A stretch of DNA of 64,000 nt from Thermoanaerobacterium butyriciformans (GCF_017874545.1 NZ_JAGGLT010000002.1:62001-126000), one strand, 5' to 3'; counted from the first letter of the stretch, positions 6,584-16,306 are shown. Numbers and translations are program-made. The notes: generated by a model from the sequence alone, not told the origin.

Positions 6584-8092
6584 CTAAAAACTTGATAATA
6601 GTTCTTTAAACTGTTCCACTGCTTTTTTCTTTCTGTCCAAATCACTCTTTAATGCCTCAATTTCTTTATTCTTTAGTTCCAAACTTTCTTTTAATTGTTC
6701 ATTTTCCTGACGCAAATTATTTATTTCAGCAGTCATTTTGCTTTTTTCTTCATTAATCCTTTTTTCTACATAGTTGCCAACTAATACAGTTATTTCTTCC
6801 AATGTCATAGCATCTGGCTGCTTTATTTCTGGATTTATTTCTAATCGTGTATCTGTTCTTATTTCTTGCTTTACTTCTGGTTTCATCTCTTGTCTTGTTT
6901 CTGGTTGTATTTCTGATTTTGTTTTATTTTCATTATTTAAGACACTATTAAGCAAGTTTTCTTCATGTGGTTTTCCAATCATATTCTCTGCAACATAAAC
7001 AATATCAGAAATAGAGCACTCACCAACATACACATATTTGATACCTTTTTCAAGTGCATATTCTCTCAAATCATTTCTATTTGGCGACAAGAAAAGCACA
7101 AGATTTTTGTTACTGTCAACAAGTTTGTCAATTTCTTCTTTTGAACTTGCTGATACTATTGCAACACTGCATTTATTAAAGTCATCAGTTATACCTTCTA
7201 TATTTTCATTATTTGATATTTCATTTTTTAGCACATTATTAAGCGATTCAATATTTGTTTTGATGTATACCAATTTACATGCCTCCTTCTCTTCACTCTG
7301 AACAATAGCAACATTTTCATTATTGTTAATGGTGATATTTAATTCTTCTGAAGTATCATCTTCAAGAATTTCTTGTATTTTTTCCTGCACAAATCTTTCA
7401 ATATCTTTTACGTCAACAGATTTCTGCGATTTCTTAAATAAGCCTTTTTTGTTACGTTCTAAAATTACATCCACAAGTCCTGACATTTGTTTTAACAATG
7501 TATTAGACTGGAATGTAATCTTATTGCCAAGATATGGCACGACATATTTTACAACATCATTAGGAATATTTTTTAAATTTCCTTTTGCCATATTTACGAC
7601 TATATTAACCTTATTTATGTCTATTGCATTGTTTTGCATACCCCAATTAAGTATTCGTGCAGTTCTAACTGATACAGGTATGTTATCTTCCATGATTATT
7701 AAAATTTTGTCTGAACGTTTTAAAATATCTACACTGTTTTTTATCAAACCTGGCTGTATATCGAATATAACAACTTCATATTCATTAATAAGTTCATCTA
7801 TAAGCTTATTAAGTTTGTCCGAATCTATTTTTTCATGTGTATCTGGATAACCGCCTGCAATCACATCAAAGTTTTGCTTATAAGGTCTTTGGATTGTTTC
7901 ATTTATGCCGAAATTGATTGCTTTTAATATATTTTTGTTTTTATCGACATCCAATGTAGCAGGAAAATCTCCAGGAGAAAAATCAAACTCTATTGCACAT
8001 GTTTTTTTCTCCTTTGATATACATTCTGCCAGTGACAATGTTAAGGTTGTTTTTCCTACTCCACCTTTTGGTGAAAATATTGATATTAACAA
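6584..8092 (-). CDS. TadZ-like ATPase with long C-terminal coiled coil
   Basis: 502 residues. Residues 1-200 are a MinD/ParA-type ATPase (SPKGGVGKTTL Walker A, EFDFSPGDFP) closely similar to the whole of the protein at 31186-31833. Then come an acidic linker, a receiver-like segment about residues 275-375, a KPE/Q-rich linker, and a coiled coil about residues 430-500. TTG at 8092 was chosen because AAGGAG sits correctly and the N-terminus then aligns with the paralogue. It probably positions the Tad motor. The coiled coil is an extra not present in the paralogue. Confidence 0.8.
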   Translation of the reverse strand: MLISIFSPKGGVGKTTLTLSLAECISKEKKTCAIEFDFSPGDFPATLDVDKNKNILKAINFGINETIQRPYKQNFDVIAGGYPDTHEKIDSDKLNKLIDELINEYEVVIFDIQPGLIKNSVDILKRSDKILIIMEDNIPVSVRTARILNWGMQNNAIDINKVNIVVNMAKGNLKNIPNDVVKYVVPYLGNKITFQSNTLLKQMSGLVDVILERNKKGLFKKSQKSVDVKDIERFVQEKIQEILEDDTSEELNITINNNENVAIVQSEEKEACKLVYIKTNIESLNNVLKNEISNNENIEGITDDFNKCSVAIVSASSKEEIDKLVDSNKNLVLFLSPNRNDLREYALEKGIKYVYVGECSISDIVYVAENMIGKPHEENLLNSVLNNENKTKSEIQPETRQEMKPEVKQEIRTDTRLEINPEIKQPDAMTLEEITVLVGNYVEKRINEEKSKMTAEINNLRQENEQLKESLELKNKEIEALKSDLDRKKKAVEQFKELLSSF

Positions 8093-8107
8093 ATTTATCA
8101 CTCCTTT

Positions 8108-8701
8108 TTAATATGCTATAAAGTATATTGACCCTTGACTTTCATAATTTTTAAGTTTGACAGCATCATCATCTGACATTAAGAGAACTGCACTTGCAGG
8201 AGTAGAATTAGCATAGGCATTTGTACTGTGTCCTATCTCTTGTCCGTTATTATCAAGAAGTGTAAGAACCTGTACATGCTTTAATATAATTCCTGGCTGT
8301 AATGACGAAGGCTGTCCGTTGTCTTGTTTAGGCTCAAAGCCTATATCAACATAGGAACCTTGTTTGACATAACCTGTTACTGCACTTGCTAAATCAACCT
8401 TTACGGCAACCTTTTTTAAATCACTGTTATACGATTGATTTTTTATCATTTCATCAGTTATTAAAGAACCTTTTTTTATTTCAACTGCTGCATAGCCTTT
8501 AGGGCTGTTAAGCACATTTCTTGCTGTTGAATAGGCTTTCACAATAGCAGTTTTACCTTGCAGAGGTTCATTAGGCATTATGTCTTGTGTTGCTATGACG
8601 ACATTAACAATTTTCTGTTGACCTGTTAAATATAAATATTCACCTCCTACTATCAAGATTGCCAAAACTGCTGAAATAAACATCATGTATGTTTTTTTCA
8701 C
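8108..8701 (-). CDS. CpaB/RcpC-like SAF-domain protein
   Basis: 197-residue membrane-anchored protein with one N-terminal hydrophobic segment (about 5-27) and an SAF domain typical of CpaB/RcpC. The pattern is VIATQDIMPNEPLQ, then KKGSLITDEMI and VDLASAVTGYVKQGSYVDIG. In Gram-negative Tad systems CpaB works with the outer-membrane secretin. No secretin exists here, so it probably acts at the cell wall side of the pilus. GTG start behind AAGGAG. A second family member is at 39090-39668. Confidence 0.8.
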   Translation of the reverse strand: MKKTYMMFISAVLAILIVGGEYLYLTGQQKIVNVVIATQDIMPNEPLQGKTAIVKAYSTARNVLNSPKGYAAVEIKKGSLITDEMIKNQSYNSDLKKVAVKVDLASAVTGYVKQGSYVDIGFEPKQDNGQPSSLQPGIILKHVQVLTLLDNNGQEIGHSTNAYANSTPASAVLLMSDDDAVKLKNYESQGSIYFIAY

Positions 8702-8714
8702 ATTACCAACTCCT

Positions 8715-9230
8715 TTAATTAATATTTGTATTTAATTGATAATCAACATCAACTATTTTTTGTATCCTGAAAGATACAGGTTTGCCTAAAACATTTGTTA
8801 CATTAGCGGTTGCGTCAATATAAATAGACGGTTTTGTTACAACTACACCATTAGGTGCTGTCATTGGATTAGAAGGTGAAGCATTATTATATGAAAAGTC
8901 AACCTTATTAATGGTTATATATTGGCTCATTGGCTGTTTGTTTAAAAAGTTATAGAATGTGTTAGGATCGCCGTTAAATACTATATTTCCGTATGCCATC
9001 TGTATTGGATCTGCGTATGCTAATGTTGCTAACGCCGATGTTGTAATTGCATCATCGACCATATCTCTTTTTGCTAATAACACTCTGTAATTTACATAAG
9101 CTATATTTGCAAGCAAGAGAATTATTGTTATTAAAAGTGCAAATATCAACACAGCAGAACCTTTTTTATCTTTGATAATGCTTGCTGATGGATGTGATTG
9201 GTCCGTATGCCATTGTAATATTTTGAACAT
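8715..9230 (-). CDS. TadE/TadG-like pseudopilin
   Basis: 171 residues. An unusual 24-residue leader ends in a prepilin cleavage motif KDKKG/SAVLIFALLITI followed by a hydrophobic helix, then an extracellular beta-rich part. The start ATG at 9230 follows AGGAGG by about 11 bases and lies 65 bp inside the previous gene, so the leader is encoded in overlap. Probably a minor pilin processed by the peptidase at 5282. Confidence 0.72.
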   Translation of the reverse strand: MFKILQWHTDQSHPSASIIKDKKGSAVLIFALLITIILLLANIAYVNYRVLLAKRDMVDDAITTSALATLAYADPIQMAYGNIVFNGDPNTFYNFLNKQPMSQYITINKVDFSYNNASPSNPMTAPNGVVVTKPSIYIDATANVTNVLGKPVSFRIQKIVDVDYQLNTNIN

Positions 9231-9579
9231 TTTTCATAAGACCTCCTAACCCAATAGTAAAGCTTGTTATTTGTGTGCTGTATTGTATCCTCACTGATAC
9301 CTCACCTCCATAATTCACTGGTGCTGGCGTATAATCTATGTGTACCTTACTTGTATCAAAGCCTTTCATTTGAAGCGTATTCATAATTTCGGTGACATCA
9401 TCTGGCGTTAAACCGCCGTCCGTTTCTGCCCTTAATATTGCAAGTCTTGTAACTTGTTTTAAAGCATCACTCCTGTTTAAAGCTATATAGTTTTGCAGTG
9501 AATTAAATAATGGCAAAAGCAAAAATGGTAAAATCAAAAGAAAAGCAATTATTTCAGCACTTCCTTTTTTGTTTTTCAC
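9166..9579 (-). CDS. TadE-like pseudopilin
   Basis: 137 residues starting VKNKKG/SAEIIAFLLILPFLLLPLFN: short leader, cleavage site after KKG, one hydrophobic helix, then a TadE-like globular part. A GTG start at 9579 is chosen, because GGAGGTG lies 11 bases upstream; the longer frame to 9609 would run through the terminator. Its 3' end overlaps the next pseudopilin by 65 bp. Confidence 0.75.
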   Translation of the reverse strand: MKNKKGSAEIIAFLLILPFLLLPLFNSLQNYIALNRSDALKQVTRLAILRAETDGGLTPDDVTEIMNTLQMKGFDTSKVHIDYTPAPVNYGGEVSVRIQYSTQITSFTIGLGGLMKNVQNITMAYGPITSISKHYQR

Positions 9580-9597
9580 AATCTTTATCACCTCCAA

Positions 9598-9623
9598 AGA
9601 AAAAAGCACTCCAAAAGGAGTGC
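9598..9623 (-). terminator. Intrinsic terminator after Flp pilin 1
   Basis: Stem GCACTCC/GGAGTGC (9606-9612, 9617-9623), U-tract on the minus strand. A terminator right behind a pilin gene can make the pilin the most abundant product of the operon. Confidence 0.85.
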
Positions 9624-9628
9624 AATAA

Positions 9629-9811
9629 TTAATGAGTATTTAAAGTTTGCTGTACTTGAGTGTTAGTATTTGTTACGCCATTAACAACTGTCGCACCTAA
9701 AGCTTTAATCTGAGGTCCTGCTGCTACCACAATGAAGATTAAGAGCACTGCAAAAGCGACTATTTCAGCAGAACCTTTTTTTGACTTTTTAAGTATGTTT
9801 GTTAGACTCAT
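9629..9811 (-). CDS. Flp-type major pilin 1
   Basis: 60-residue Flp pilin: basic leader MSLTNILKKSKKG, predicted cleavage before SAEIVAF, then a hydrophobic helix of about 20 residues and a short Thr/Gln/Asn-rich tail. Nearly the same protein is encoded at 21654 and 21868 (differences mainly in the tail). It forms the shaft of a Tad pilus after cleavage by the prepilin peptidase. Good GGAGG start signal; a terminator follows. Confidence 0.9.
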   Translation of the reverse strand: MSLTNILKKSKKGSAEIVAFAVLLIFIVVAAGPQIKALGATVVNGVTNTNTQVQQTLNTH

Positions 9812-9854
9812 AAAAATTACCTCCTATAATTTTTTATGCACTATTATGTGCACA

Positions 9855-9882
9855 TAAAAAAAGGCAAGCATTAAGCCTGCTT
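9855..9882 (-). terminator. Imperfect terminator-like hairpin after the DUF6273-like surface protein
   Basis: Segment GCAAGC-ATTAA-GCCTGC with a U-tract on the minus strand; the stem has a mismatch compared with the standard GCAGGC/GCCTGC form. Confidence 0.55.
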
Positions 9883-12367
9883 AATTGTTAATTTCGCTAT
9901 GGTAGTAATCATATATCGTTCCTTTTACTGTTATTGGTATTATTATTGATTGCGTATAAGTTGTTCCGTTAATAGTTTTATAAACTGTTATTGTTATATT
10001 GTACGTACCATCAAGCGTATCTTTAGGTATTATTACTACTTTATCATATCCTTCAGAACTGTTATGTGCTGTGTGCCATTCACCATTTAAACCTTTAATT
10101 AAGTTTGTAGTATTTGAATCAATAAATTCATTGTTAGCATACCACATTCGTGCAGTTACGTTGTCTACATTACTATCACAATTAATGTCAATAATTATAG
10201 CTTGACCTGCTTTATAAACAGTATTCATATTATTATATGATACATTGTTAATTGTGTTTATGGTTACTGTCTGTGTTGTTATGTTGCCTGCATTGTCAGT
10301 TACTTTAAATGTATATGAACCATTAGCTCTTATATTGAATGTTGTAGAGGTGCTCGTTGTTGTACTACCGTTTGGAAGTGTTATATACGCCACTCCACTT
10401 CGATCATCTGAAGCTGATATTGTCAATGTTATCAAATTTGTTAATGTAGAAGGTATTCCTGAAATATTTAATGTTGGAGGAACTTTATCAATTAACACTG
10501 TTATAGTCTTTTGTGTTGTTGCGCCATGATTATCAATAACTGTATATGTGTATTGACCTTCTTTTGTTAAAGTATCCGTATATGAATTTTGATATACAAT
10601 TTGATCATTAGGAAGTATTATTTCTTTAATTGCAAAATCAGAATTATCTAAAAGCTCATAATGTACGTTAGTCCATTTAATGGTATAAACACCTTGTAAA
10701 TTAAATGGTATATCAATTTGTGTCCATGGTTGTAAATCCTGAAAATAATTTGATGGAATAGTATAAATCACGTCTATATGTTGTTTTCCTTGAGATTGTA
10801 ACGTGCTTAATGGTACTTGATAAGCATATTGCCATGTTTTGGCTTCTTGATACTCATCACCATTTTTCCATGTATAATAATACGAAAAACCTATACCTGC
10901 TTTATAATTTCCAACGTCCTGTGTAGCATTTACAAGTTCAACATCTGCCATTATATGCACTTGTTTTCCCTTATAAGTCGTATAATTAGCCCATATAGAA
11001 CCATTCCAATCTCTACCACTTTGTATTATTGAAGAAGCATCTAAACCTACATCATTTGAAGCACTTATATTCACAGTTACATCTTTATTTGTCCAACCAT
11101 TAGCTGAAGAACTTATATTTACAAAAGGCGGTACATTTATATTGCTGACAGGAACAGTTAAATATTTATAATTTCCATTAATATCTGAAGCAATAAATAA
11201 ATACGTTCCATTAGCAGTTATGGTATAAGATATATTTGTAAAAGTTGTTTTACTTCCATCAGGCAATTGTACAAAAGAAACACCTGAATCATCAGTAATC
11301 GATAAATTTATCGTAAAACTGCCATTTTGCCTAGTGTTTAATTGATCTTCATTTAATATCGTTATAACTGGAGGCGTTGTATCAGAACTCCCATTAGTAC
11401 TGACATAAACAGGATTTATATAACTAATATCAGCACTCGGAAAATTTATATGATTAGAATACGCATAAGAATAATCACCTGGCGCATCAAAAGGTTTTAT
11501 ATCTATTGCATTTTCTGCAAGTAACATAGGATAACCATTTAATTTATTTATAACAATCCAATTTATACTTTCGCCTAAATGTCTTCCAAAAGTAACAGTT
11601 TCTCCAATTTTTAAATTGCTTGCAAGTTCACCATTACTTAATTTATAATCAGGCTTTAGATTGATAACTGGAACTACACCGTACGCAGAACTTGGACGTG
11701 TCGTGGTCACTGCGATAGATGAACTTAATATATATGAGTATTCAATACTTAAAGAAGCAGCACCACCGCTTAACCACCATGGAATATTTCCATTTAGATA
11801 GTTATATTTATTTTTAACTGCATTAGTTACTGACCTGTTCAATGAAAATCCTCTCTTTTGTACAAATAAATACAACTCATAAGGAGATAAAAAGTATACT
11901 TTATCATTTACTACTTGGTATATATATGACTGCCAACTTGTAAGTATATTTGGCACACAAAAACTTATTGATTGTCCTGACATCAAGTTAAGAGGCATTT
12001 GAGCATTTCCACCATTAGAAACTGATTGATCATCAACTGATATAGGCACTCTATGTGCAGTGACAGCAATAGCATTAATTTCATCTTGTGTAAATTCACT
12101 TAAGAAACCAGGTTCAGTATCATAAGCATAGTTACCTAATTTATCAGATGAAGGTTTTTGATTAGTATAATTAACAACTGTTTCTGCACTATTTAACCAT
12201 TCTCTTATATTGCTTGTTTGCCAATATGAACTGCCATAAGTTATTTTATCACCGTTTGGAGATAGTAATAATATATTATTTTGAGTCATTGTATTAGCTT
12301 TTGAAATCGTGGATAAGAAAACAAAAATCAGCAAAAAAGATATAAATATTTTGCCTTTCTGTATCAT
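9881..12367 (-). CDS. Large secreted surface protein with DUF6273-like and Ig-like domains and shared C-terminal module
   Basis: 828 residues. Signal peptide about 1-25. Residues about 30-310 resemble the DUF6273 fold (SSYWQTSNIREWLN, GETVTFGRHLGESINWIVI). Three Ig-like repeats follow about 335-710, each opening with a DxxPPxI/L pattern. A C-terminal module of about 115 residues ends in ITVKGTIYDYYHSEINN. That last module is shared with the proteins at 12409 and 31879. No LPXTG sorting motif. The ATG at 12367 lies five bases after GAGGTG. Probably an adhesin displayed with the Tad pili; the target is unknown. Confidence 0.7.
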   Translation of the reverse strand: MIQKGKIFISFLLIFVFLSTISKANTMTQNNILLLSPNGDKITYGSSYWQTSNIREWLNSAETVVNYTNQKPSSDKLGNYAYDTEPGFLSEFTQDEINAIAVTAHRVPISVDDQSVSNGGNAQMPLNLMSGQSISFCVPNILTSWQSYIYQVVNDKVYFLSPYELYLFVQKRGFSLNRSVTNAVKNKYNYLNGNIPWWLSGGAASLSIEYSYILSSSIAVTTTRPSSAYGVVPVINLKPDYKLSNGELASNLKIGETVTFGRHLGESINWIVINKLNGYPMLLAENAIDIKPFDAPGDYSYAYSNHINFPSADISYINPVYVSTNGSSDTTPPVITILNEDQLNTRQNGSFTINLSITDDSGVSFVQLPDGSKTTFTNISYTITANGTYLFIASDINGNYKYLTVPVSNINVPPFVNISSSANGWTNKDVTVNISASNDVGLDASSIIQSGRDWNGSIWANYTTYKGKQVHIMADVELVNATQDVGNYKAGIGFSYYYTWKNGDEYQEAKTWQYAYQVPLSTLQSQGKQHIDVIYTIPSNYFQDLQPWTQIDIPFNLQGVYTIKWTNVHYELLDNSDFAIKEIILPNDQIVYQNSYTDTLTKEGQYTYTVIDNHGATTQKTITVLIDKVPPTLNISGIPSTLTNLITLTISASDDRSGVAYITLPNGSTTTSTSTTFNIRANGSYTFKVTDNAGNITTQTVTINTINNVSYNNMNTVYKAGQAIIIDINCDSNVDNVTARMWYANNEFIDSNTTNLIKGLNGEWHTAHNSSEGYDKVVIIPKDTLDGTYNITITVYKTINGTTYTQSIIIPITVKGTIYDYYHSEINN

Positions 12368-12384
12368 AATTTTCACCTCATTAC

Positions 12385-12410
12385 AAAAAAGACAGGTGTT
12401 AAACCTGTCT
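12385..12410 (-). terminator. Intrinsic terminator after the 1207-residue surface protein
   Basis: Stem AGACAGG/CCTGTCT (12390-12396, 12404-12410) with U-tract on the minus strand. It overlaps the stop codon of the gene at 12409. Confidence 0.85.
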
Positions 12411-15400
12411 AATTGTTAATTTCGCTATGATAGTAGTCATATATAGTCCCCTTAACTGTTATTGGTATTGTTATTGATTTCGTATCTTCTGTACTGTCAG
12501 GATACCTTGCGTATGCCGTAATGATTATATTATACGTTCCATTTGGAGTATTTTTAGGAATTATTACAACTGTGTCATATCCTTCAGAGCTGTTTTGTCT
12601 TGTATGCCAACTTCCATTACCACTTACAAGATCAGTTATTCCAGTTGAAGAATATTCATTTGACGAATACCACATTTGTGCTGTTATTCTATACACTGGA
12701 CCTGTTGTGGTTACATTAATCTTTACTGCTTGTCCTGCCGCATACGTTGTTTGCATATTAGGTGATATTGTTACTGGTGATTCTACATAAAATTGATAGT
12801 GTACTGTTTGAGACGCATTGTCTGCATTGTCTATTGCTTTTATATGAAGATAATATTTCCCTTCTTTATTGATAGATACTGTTATATTATTTGATGTTGT
12901 ATCTACAGTATTATCAGGTTCTGTATTAGGATTTTGGTCTATTATATATGAATATCCTTTTAATCCTGTTGTAATTGTTGCACTTACTGTGTCAGATATT
13001 CTTTTTAAATTATCAGAATTGCCTGTTGCCTGCACATAGTATTCATACGTGTTTCCATTGTCTTTTGGAACATTCCAACTTATATTAATCTGATTGTCTT
13101 TTTGTGATGCTGTTATGCCACTAACTGTATCAGGAGGTGTCAAGTCTTGAGCTGAATGGTCTAACCAGCTTGTATTTGTTGTTACTTGCCCAAGATAGAA
13201 TAATGTATTTGCTAACACTTTTTGTTCATCAGGTGTTGCATTACCATCACTATGTCCTGTTTGTATCATAGCTGTATTATTCCATGTTGTTAAATAAAAA
13301 TTAGCATTTTTATTTAAATAATCAGGAAAATTAGAACCACTCCATTTGGTTTCTGGATATACCATCCAAATATCACCAAAAGCAAAGTTAGATGTACTAT
13401 GAGATAATGGTACAGACAATTCAGTTCCAACGTCTCCAATTTGCCACGGATAGTTTGTTAGAAGTCCTTTTTTATTTATTATAATTTTAGTGTTTAAATA
13501 TCCACCATAATAGTGAAAACCATTATCAGTTGGTGTATCCGAATTACCCCAGTATCCTACTTTAATATTAAACTTATCTCTAATTTGTCCTAATCCATTA
13601 TTTGTTCCCCAATTATAACCAATAGTATCATGTCCGGCAAGAACTCCTCTGCCAGCATTTATAAAATTTAATATTGCATTTACAGAATCATTATTTAAAT
13701 TTCTACCACCATTGCAATCCCATGCGCCCAAAAATATAACATCATATTTCCAAGAGCCATCAAAATTTTTGAGGTATTTATTAGGATCATTATTAAAGTT
13801 TATTATAGATACTGCATCAACACTTATCAAACCTTTACCATAACCTTTAGGATCATTACTATTTGGCTGTTCCATCCACATTTTTAAAGACGCTGATTTA
13901 GGCAAAGTATAAATTTGTCCTTGCCAGTTCGTAAATGTTATTGTTTGATCTACAGGTGGATATATATTTAAAACCTTTAAATGATCTTTAACAGGTATAG
14001 TTTGAAAATCAGAATCATTAATATCTTTCTTATATACCATGTACGAATACGTCTGCGAAGTATCATTTATACCCCAATTGAGCTGTATAGCGTTTTGAGA
14101 AGGCACTGGAATTGCTGTAATAAATGGTTTTGAATAACAATACGTATATACATCAGATACATTACCTGCATTATCAATAGCTTTTACGCGTACATAAAAA
14201 TTACTTCCTGAATATGTGGTTGAAAAGTTGGAACTTGTTGTATCAATAGTATTATCAGGAACAGTATTAGGATTATTATCTATTACGACTGAATAACCTT
14301 TTATACCTGATGTTATTGTGGTTGTTACCGTATTAGAATCTATTTTTATACCATTGTTCATTCCAGTTGCTTCTACATAATAACTATATGTTGTGCCTTC
14401 ATCATTATCAGAAAGAGTAATATTAATATTATTACCATTCTTTTGGATATTCGTTATTTTAGGTTTATCTGGTGATGTTAAATCTTGCCCCATATGGTCG
14501 TCCCAACTTGTTTGGTCGGTTACCTGCGCAAGGTAAAATAAAGTATTTGCAAGTATTTTTTGTTCATCAGGCGTTGCTGATCCGTTGCTATGACCTGTTT
14601 CTATCATTGCTGTATTGTTCCATGTTGTTAAATAATAATTCATTCTATAATTTGGATTAGCTATATAAGCATTAGCAGTTTGAGAAGATTGTGTTTGAAC
14701 CCAAGGATCATCTGAATAATACAACCAGTTATCACCATTTGCAATTACCCATCCTGTATGAGAATAAGGAATGGTAAGTTCAGTACCTATATCTCCAATT
14801 TGCCATGGATAGTTTGTTAGAAGTCCCTTTTTACCTATTGTTATTTTTGTACTTCCCCAAAGTTGATATTGAACAGGTAAGTTTGGATAAGCCATTCCTG
14901 TATATTCAGATGGTATATCTGTTATGTTTAAGTAACTTTCTAATTTGTTGAAATTTTTAACATAAGGAGTTGGATTATATGTGAGTCCAGCACCATATTG
15001 AGCAGTGTCATGTCCTAACAATAATCCCCGACCATTATTTACAAAACTTTCAATTAAAGACAAAGCATTTGTTCCTATATCAAAACCATTATTACTGTCC
15101 CAAGCACCAAAATATACAACATCATACTTCCAAGATCCATCAGAATTTTTAAGATATGCAGAGGGATTACTGTTAAAATCCGTTATAGATACTGCATCAA
15201 CACTTATTAAGCCTTTACCATAGCCTTTAGGATCATCACTATTTGGCTGTTCCATCCACATTTTTAAAGACGCTGATTTAGGCAACGTGTATGTTTGCCC
15301 TTGCCAGTTCGTAAATGTGATATTAGGTATTTGCTGTGCACCTATTTGCAGTGACTCTGAACTTTCAAACGTAAAAGTACCTATACCTGTTATACTAACA

Positions 15401-16032
15401 TTGTCAATATAAGCAGTATCATTATAGAGACTTACTGAATAGTCTTTCGTATATGACCATGTAAACGTGTGTTGTCCTGCTGATACAGAAAATGATACTT
15501 GTTGCCAGCCTAAATTGCCACTATTTTTAAGTTTTTCCTGTCCGTCAATATAGAAGTGAATAAAATCATAATTAGTTTCACTGCTAACCATATACCAAAA
15601 AGATATTGTTCCAGATGATGGCATATTTACTGTTAAAGATGTTGAAGATGTAGAATTATTTGTATGATTAGTACTTTCGTATCCATATTGACTGTTATAG
15701 CCATATCCGCTTACCCTTGTCCAATTTCCAGAAAACGATACTGTATAAGCAGAAGGTGGATATACATTTAAAACTTTAACTTGACTTTTCGCAGGTATAG
15801 TTTGAAAACTAGTATCACCAGGTTTTTTCATATACAACATATAGGTATATGGTTGTGTACTATCAGGTACATTCCACTGCAAATGAATATAATTTCCTTG
15901 TGAATTAGGCGTTGCAGTTAATGTAAGGCTACTACTTGCATAAGCAAAAATCAAAATTGCAATAAATAACAAGACAAATAAAGATACAATAAAATATTTT
16001 TTATTTTCCTTTAATGTATTTATAATTTTCAC
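12409..16032 (-). CDS. Giant surface protein with duplicated 270-residue domain, FN3-like domains and shared C-terminal module
   Basis: 1207 residues. N-terminal hydrophobic anchor or signal about 14-34. FN3-like segments occur near 36-100, 525-640 and 970-1080. A domain resembling DUF5057 is present twice (about 241-510 and 697-964): both copies start FTNWQGQ-YTLPKSASLKMWMEQPN and end in TATPDEQK-LANTLFYL. The C-terminal 115 residues ending TIYDYYHSEINN are shared with the proteins at 9881 and 31879. GTG start behind AGGAGG. No LPXTG motif. Probably an adhesin or pilus-associated surface protein. Confidence 0.68.
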   Translation of the reverse strand: MKIINTLKENKKYFIVSLFVLLFIAILIFAYASSSLTLTATPNSQGNYIHLQWNVPDSTQPYTYMLYMKKPGDTSFQTIPAKSQVKVLNVYPPSAYTVSFSGNWTRVSGYGYNSQYGYESTNHTNNSTSSTSLTVNMPSSGTISFWYMVSSETNYDFIHFYIDGQEKLKNSGNLGWQQVSFSVSAGQHTFTWSYTKDYSVSLYNDTAYIDNVSITGIGTFTFESSESLQIGAQQIPNITFTNWQGQTYTLPKSASLKMWMEQPNSDDPKGYGKGLISVDAVSITDFNSNPSAYLKNSDGSWKYDVVYFGAWDSNNGFDIGTNALSLIESFVNNGRGLLLGHDTAQYGAGLTYNPTPYVKNFNKLESYLNITDIPSEYTGMAYPNLPVQYQLWGSTKITIGKKGLLTNYPWQIGDIGTELTIPYSHTGWVIANGDNWLYYSDDPWVQTQSSQTANAYIANPNYRMNYYLTTWNNTAMIETGHSNGSATPDEQKILANTLFYLAQVTDQTSWDDHMGQDLTSPDKPKITNIQKNGNNINITLSDNDEGTTYSYYVEATGMNNGIKIDSNTVTTTITSGIKGYSVVIDNNPNTVPDNTIDTTSSNFSTTYSGSNFYVRVKAIDNAGNVSDVYTYCYSKPFITAIPVPSQNAIQLNWGINDTSQTYSYMVYKKDINDSDFQTIPVKDHLKVLNIYPPVDQTITFTNWQGQIYTLPKSASLKMWMEQPNSNDPKGYGKGLISVDAVSIINFNNDPNKYLKNFDGSWKYDVIFLGAWDCNGGRNLNNDSVNAILNFINAGRGVLAGHDTIGYNWGTNNGLGQIRDKFNIKVGYWGNSDTPTDNGFHYYGGYLNTKIIINKKGLLTNYPWQIGDVGTELSVPLSHSTSNFAFGDIWMVYPETKWSGSNFPDYLNKNANFYLTTWNNTAMIQTGHSDGNATPDEQKVLANTLFYLGQVTTNTSWLDHSAQDLTPPDTVSGITASQKDNQINISWNVPKDNGNTYEYYVQATGNSDNLKRISDTVSATITTGLKGYSYIIDQNPNTEPDNTVDTTSNNITVSINKEGKYYLHIKAIDNADNASQTVHYQFYVESPVTISPNMQTTYAAGQAVKINVTTTGPVYRITAQMWYSSNEYSSTGITDLVSGNGSWHTRQNSSEGYDTVVIIPKNTPNGTYNIIITAYARYPDSTEDTKSITIPITVKGTIYDYYHSEINN
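13140..15309 (-). repeat. Internal gene duplication in the giant surface protein
   Basis: Two copies of a segment of about 800 bp (about 14502-15309 and 13140-13940). The ends of the copies, e.g. 15185-15310 and 13815-13940, are nearly identical at DNA level, while the middles have diverged. This is consistent with an old duplication kept similar at its ends by gene conversion. Confidence 0.7.
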
Positions 16033-16046
16033 ATTCTCACCTCCTA

Positions 16047-16079
16047 AACAAAAAAGGACAGGCTCAACACCTGTCCTTA
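16047..16079 (-). terminator. Intrinsic terminator after the small gene at 16084
   Basis: Stem AAGGACAGG/CCTGTCCTT (16054-16062, 16070-16078), U-tract on the minus strand. Confidence 0.85.
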
Positions 16080-16083
16080 ATAT

Positions 16084-16245
16084 TTATTCTTTACGTTTAA
16101 TCAAAGCAACAGCAAGCACTCCTAATGCCCATAAAGCAACAACAATTCTTGATATTGTAACTGACACATGTGGTGCAACATAAGCATATGCACCTATAAA
16201 AGCAACAAGACCCATTAATACATACCATTTAGTTTTTTGACTCAT
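16084..16245 (-). CDS. Small two-helix membrane protein in the Tad operon
   Basis: 53 residues, MSQKTKWYVL then two hydrophobic stretches (about 8-24 and 30-48) and a basic KRKE end. ATG at 16245 has GGAGGAGAT upstream. It lies alone between terminators, downstream of TadC and upstream of the giant surface protein. No family recognised. Confidence 0.65.
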   Translation of the reverse strand: MSQKTKWYVLMGLVAFIGAYAYVAPHVSVTISRIVVALWALGVLAVALIKRKE

Positions 16246-16278
16246 AAAATATCTCCTCCATTTTTTAAATTTTTACAA

Positions 16279-16306
16279 TAAAAAAAGCACGCTTTAAACG
16301 TGCTTA
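16279..16306 (-). terminator. Intrinsic terminator after tadC (set I)
   Basis: Stem AAGCACG/CGTGCTT (16285-16291, 16299-16305) with U-tract on the minus strand, overlapping the tadC stop codon. Confidence 0.85.

Noticed and set aside
9166-9609. Upstream starts for several genes (9609, 22107, 27768, 39074, 49313)
   Set aside because: These extensions run through terminators or promoters and lack ribosome binding sites; the shorter starts given have good ones.
9881-16032. Possible shufflon (inversion-driven switching of adhesin ends)
   Set aside because: The shared 3' modules are in direct, not inverted, orientation and no recombinase gene or short inverted crossover sites were found in the window.
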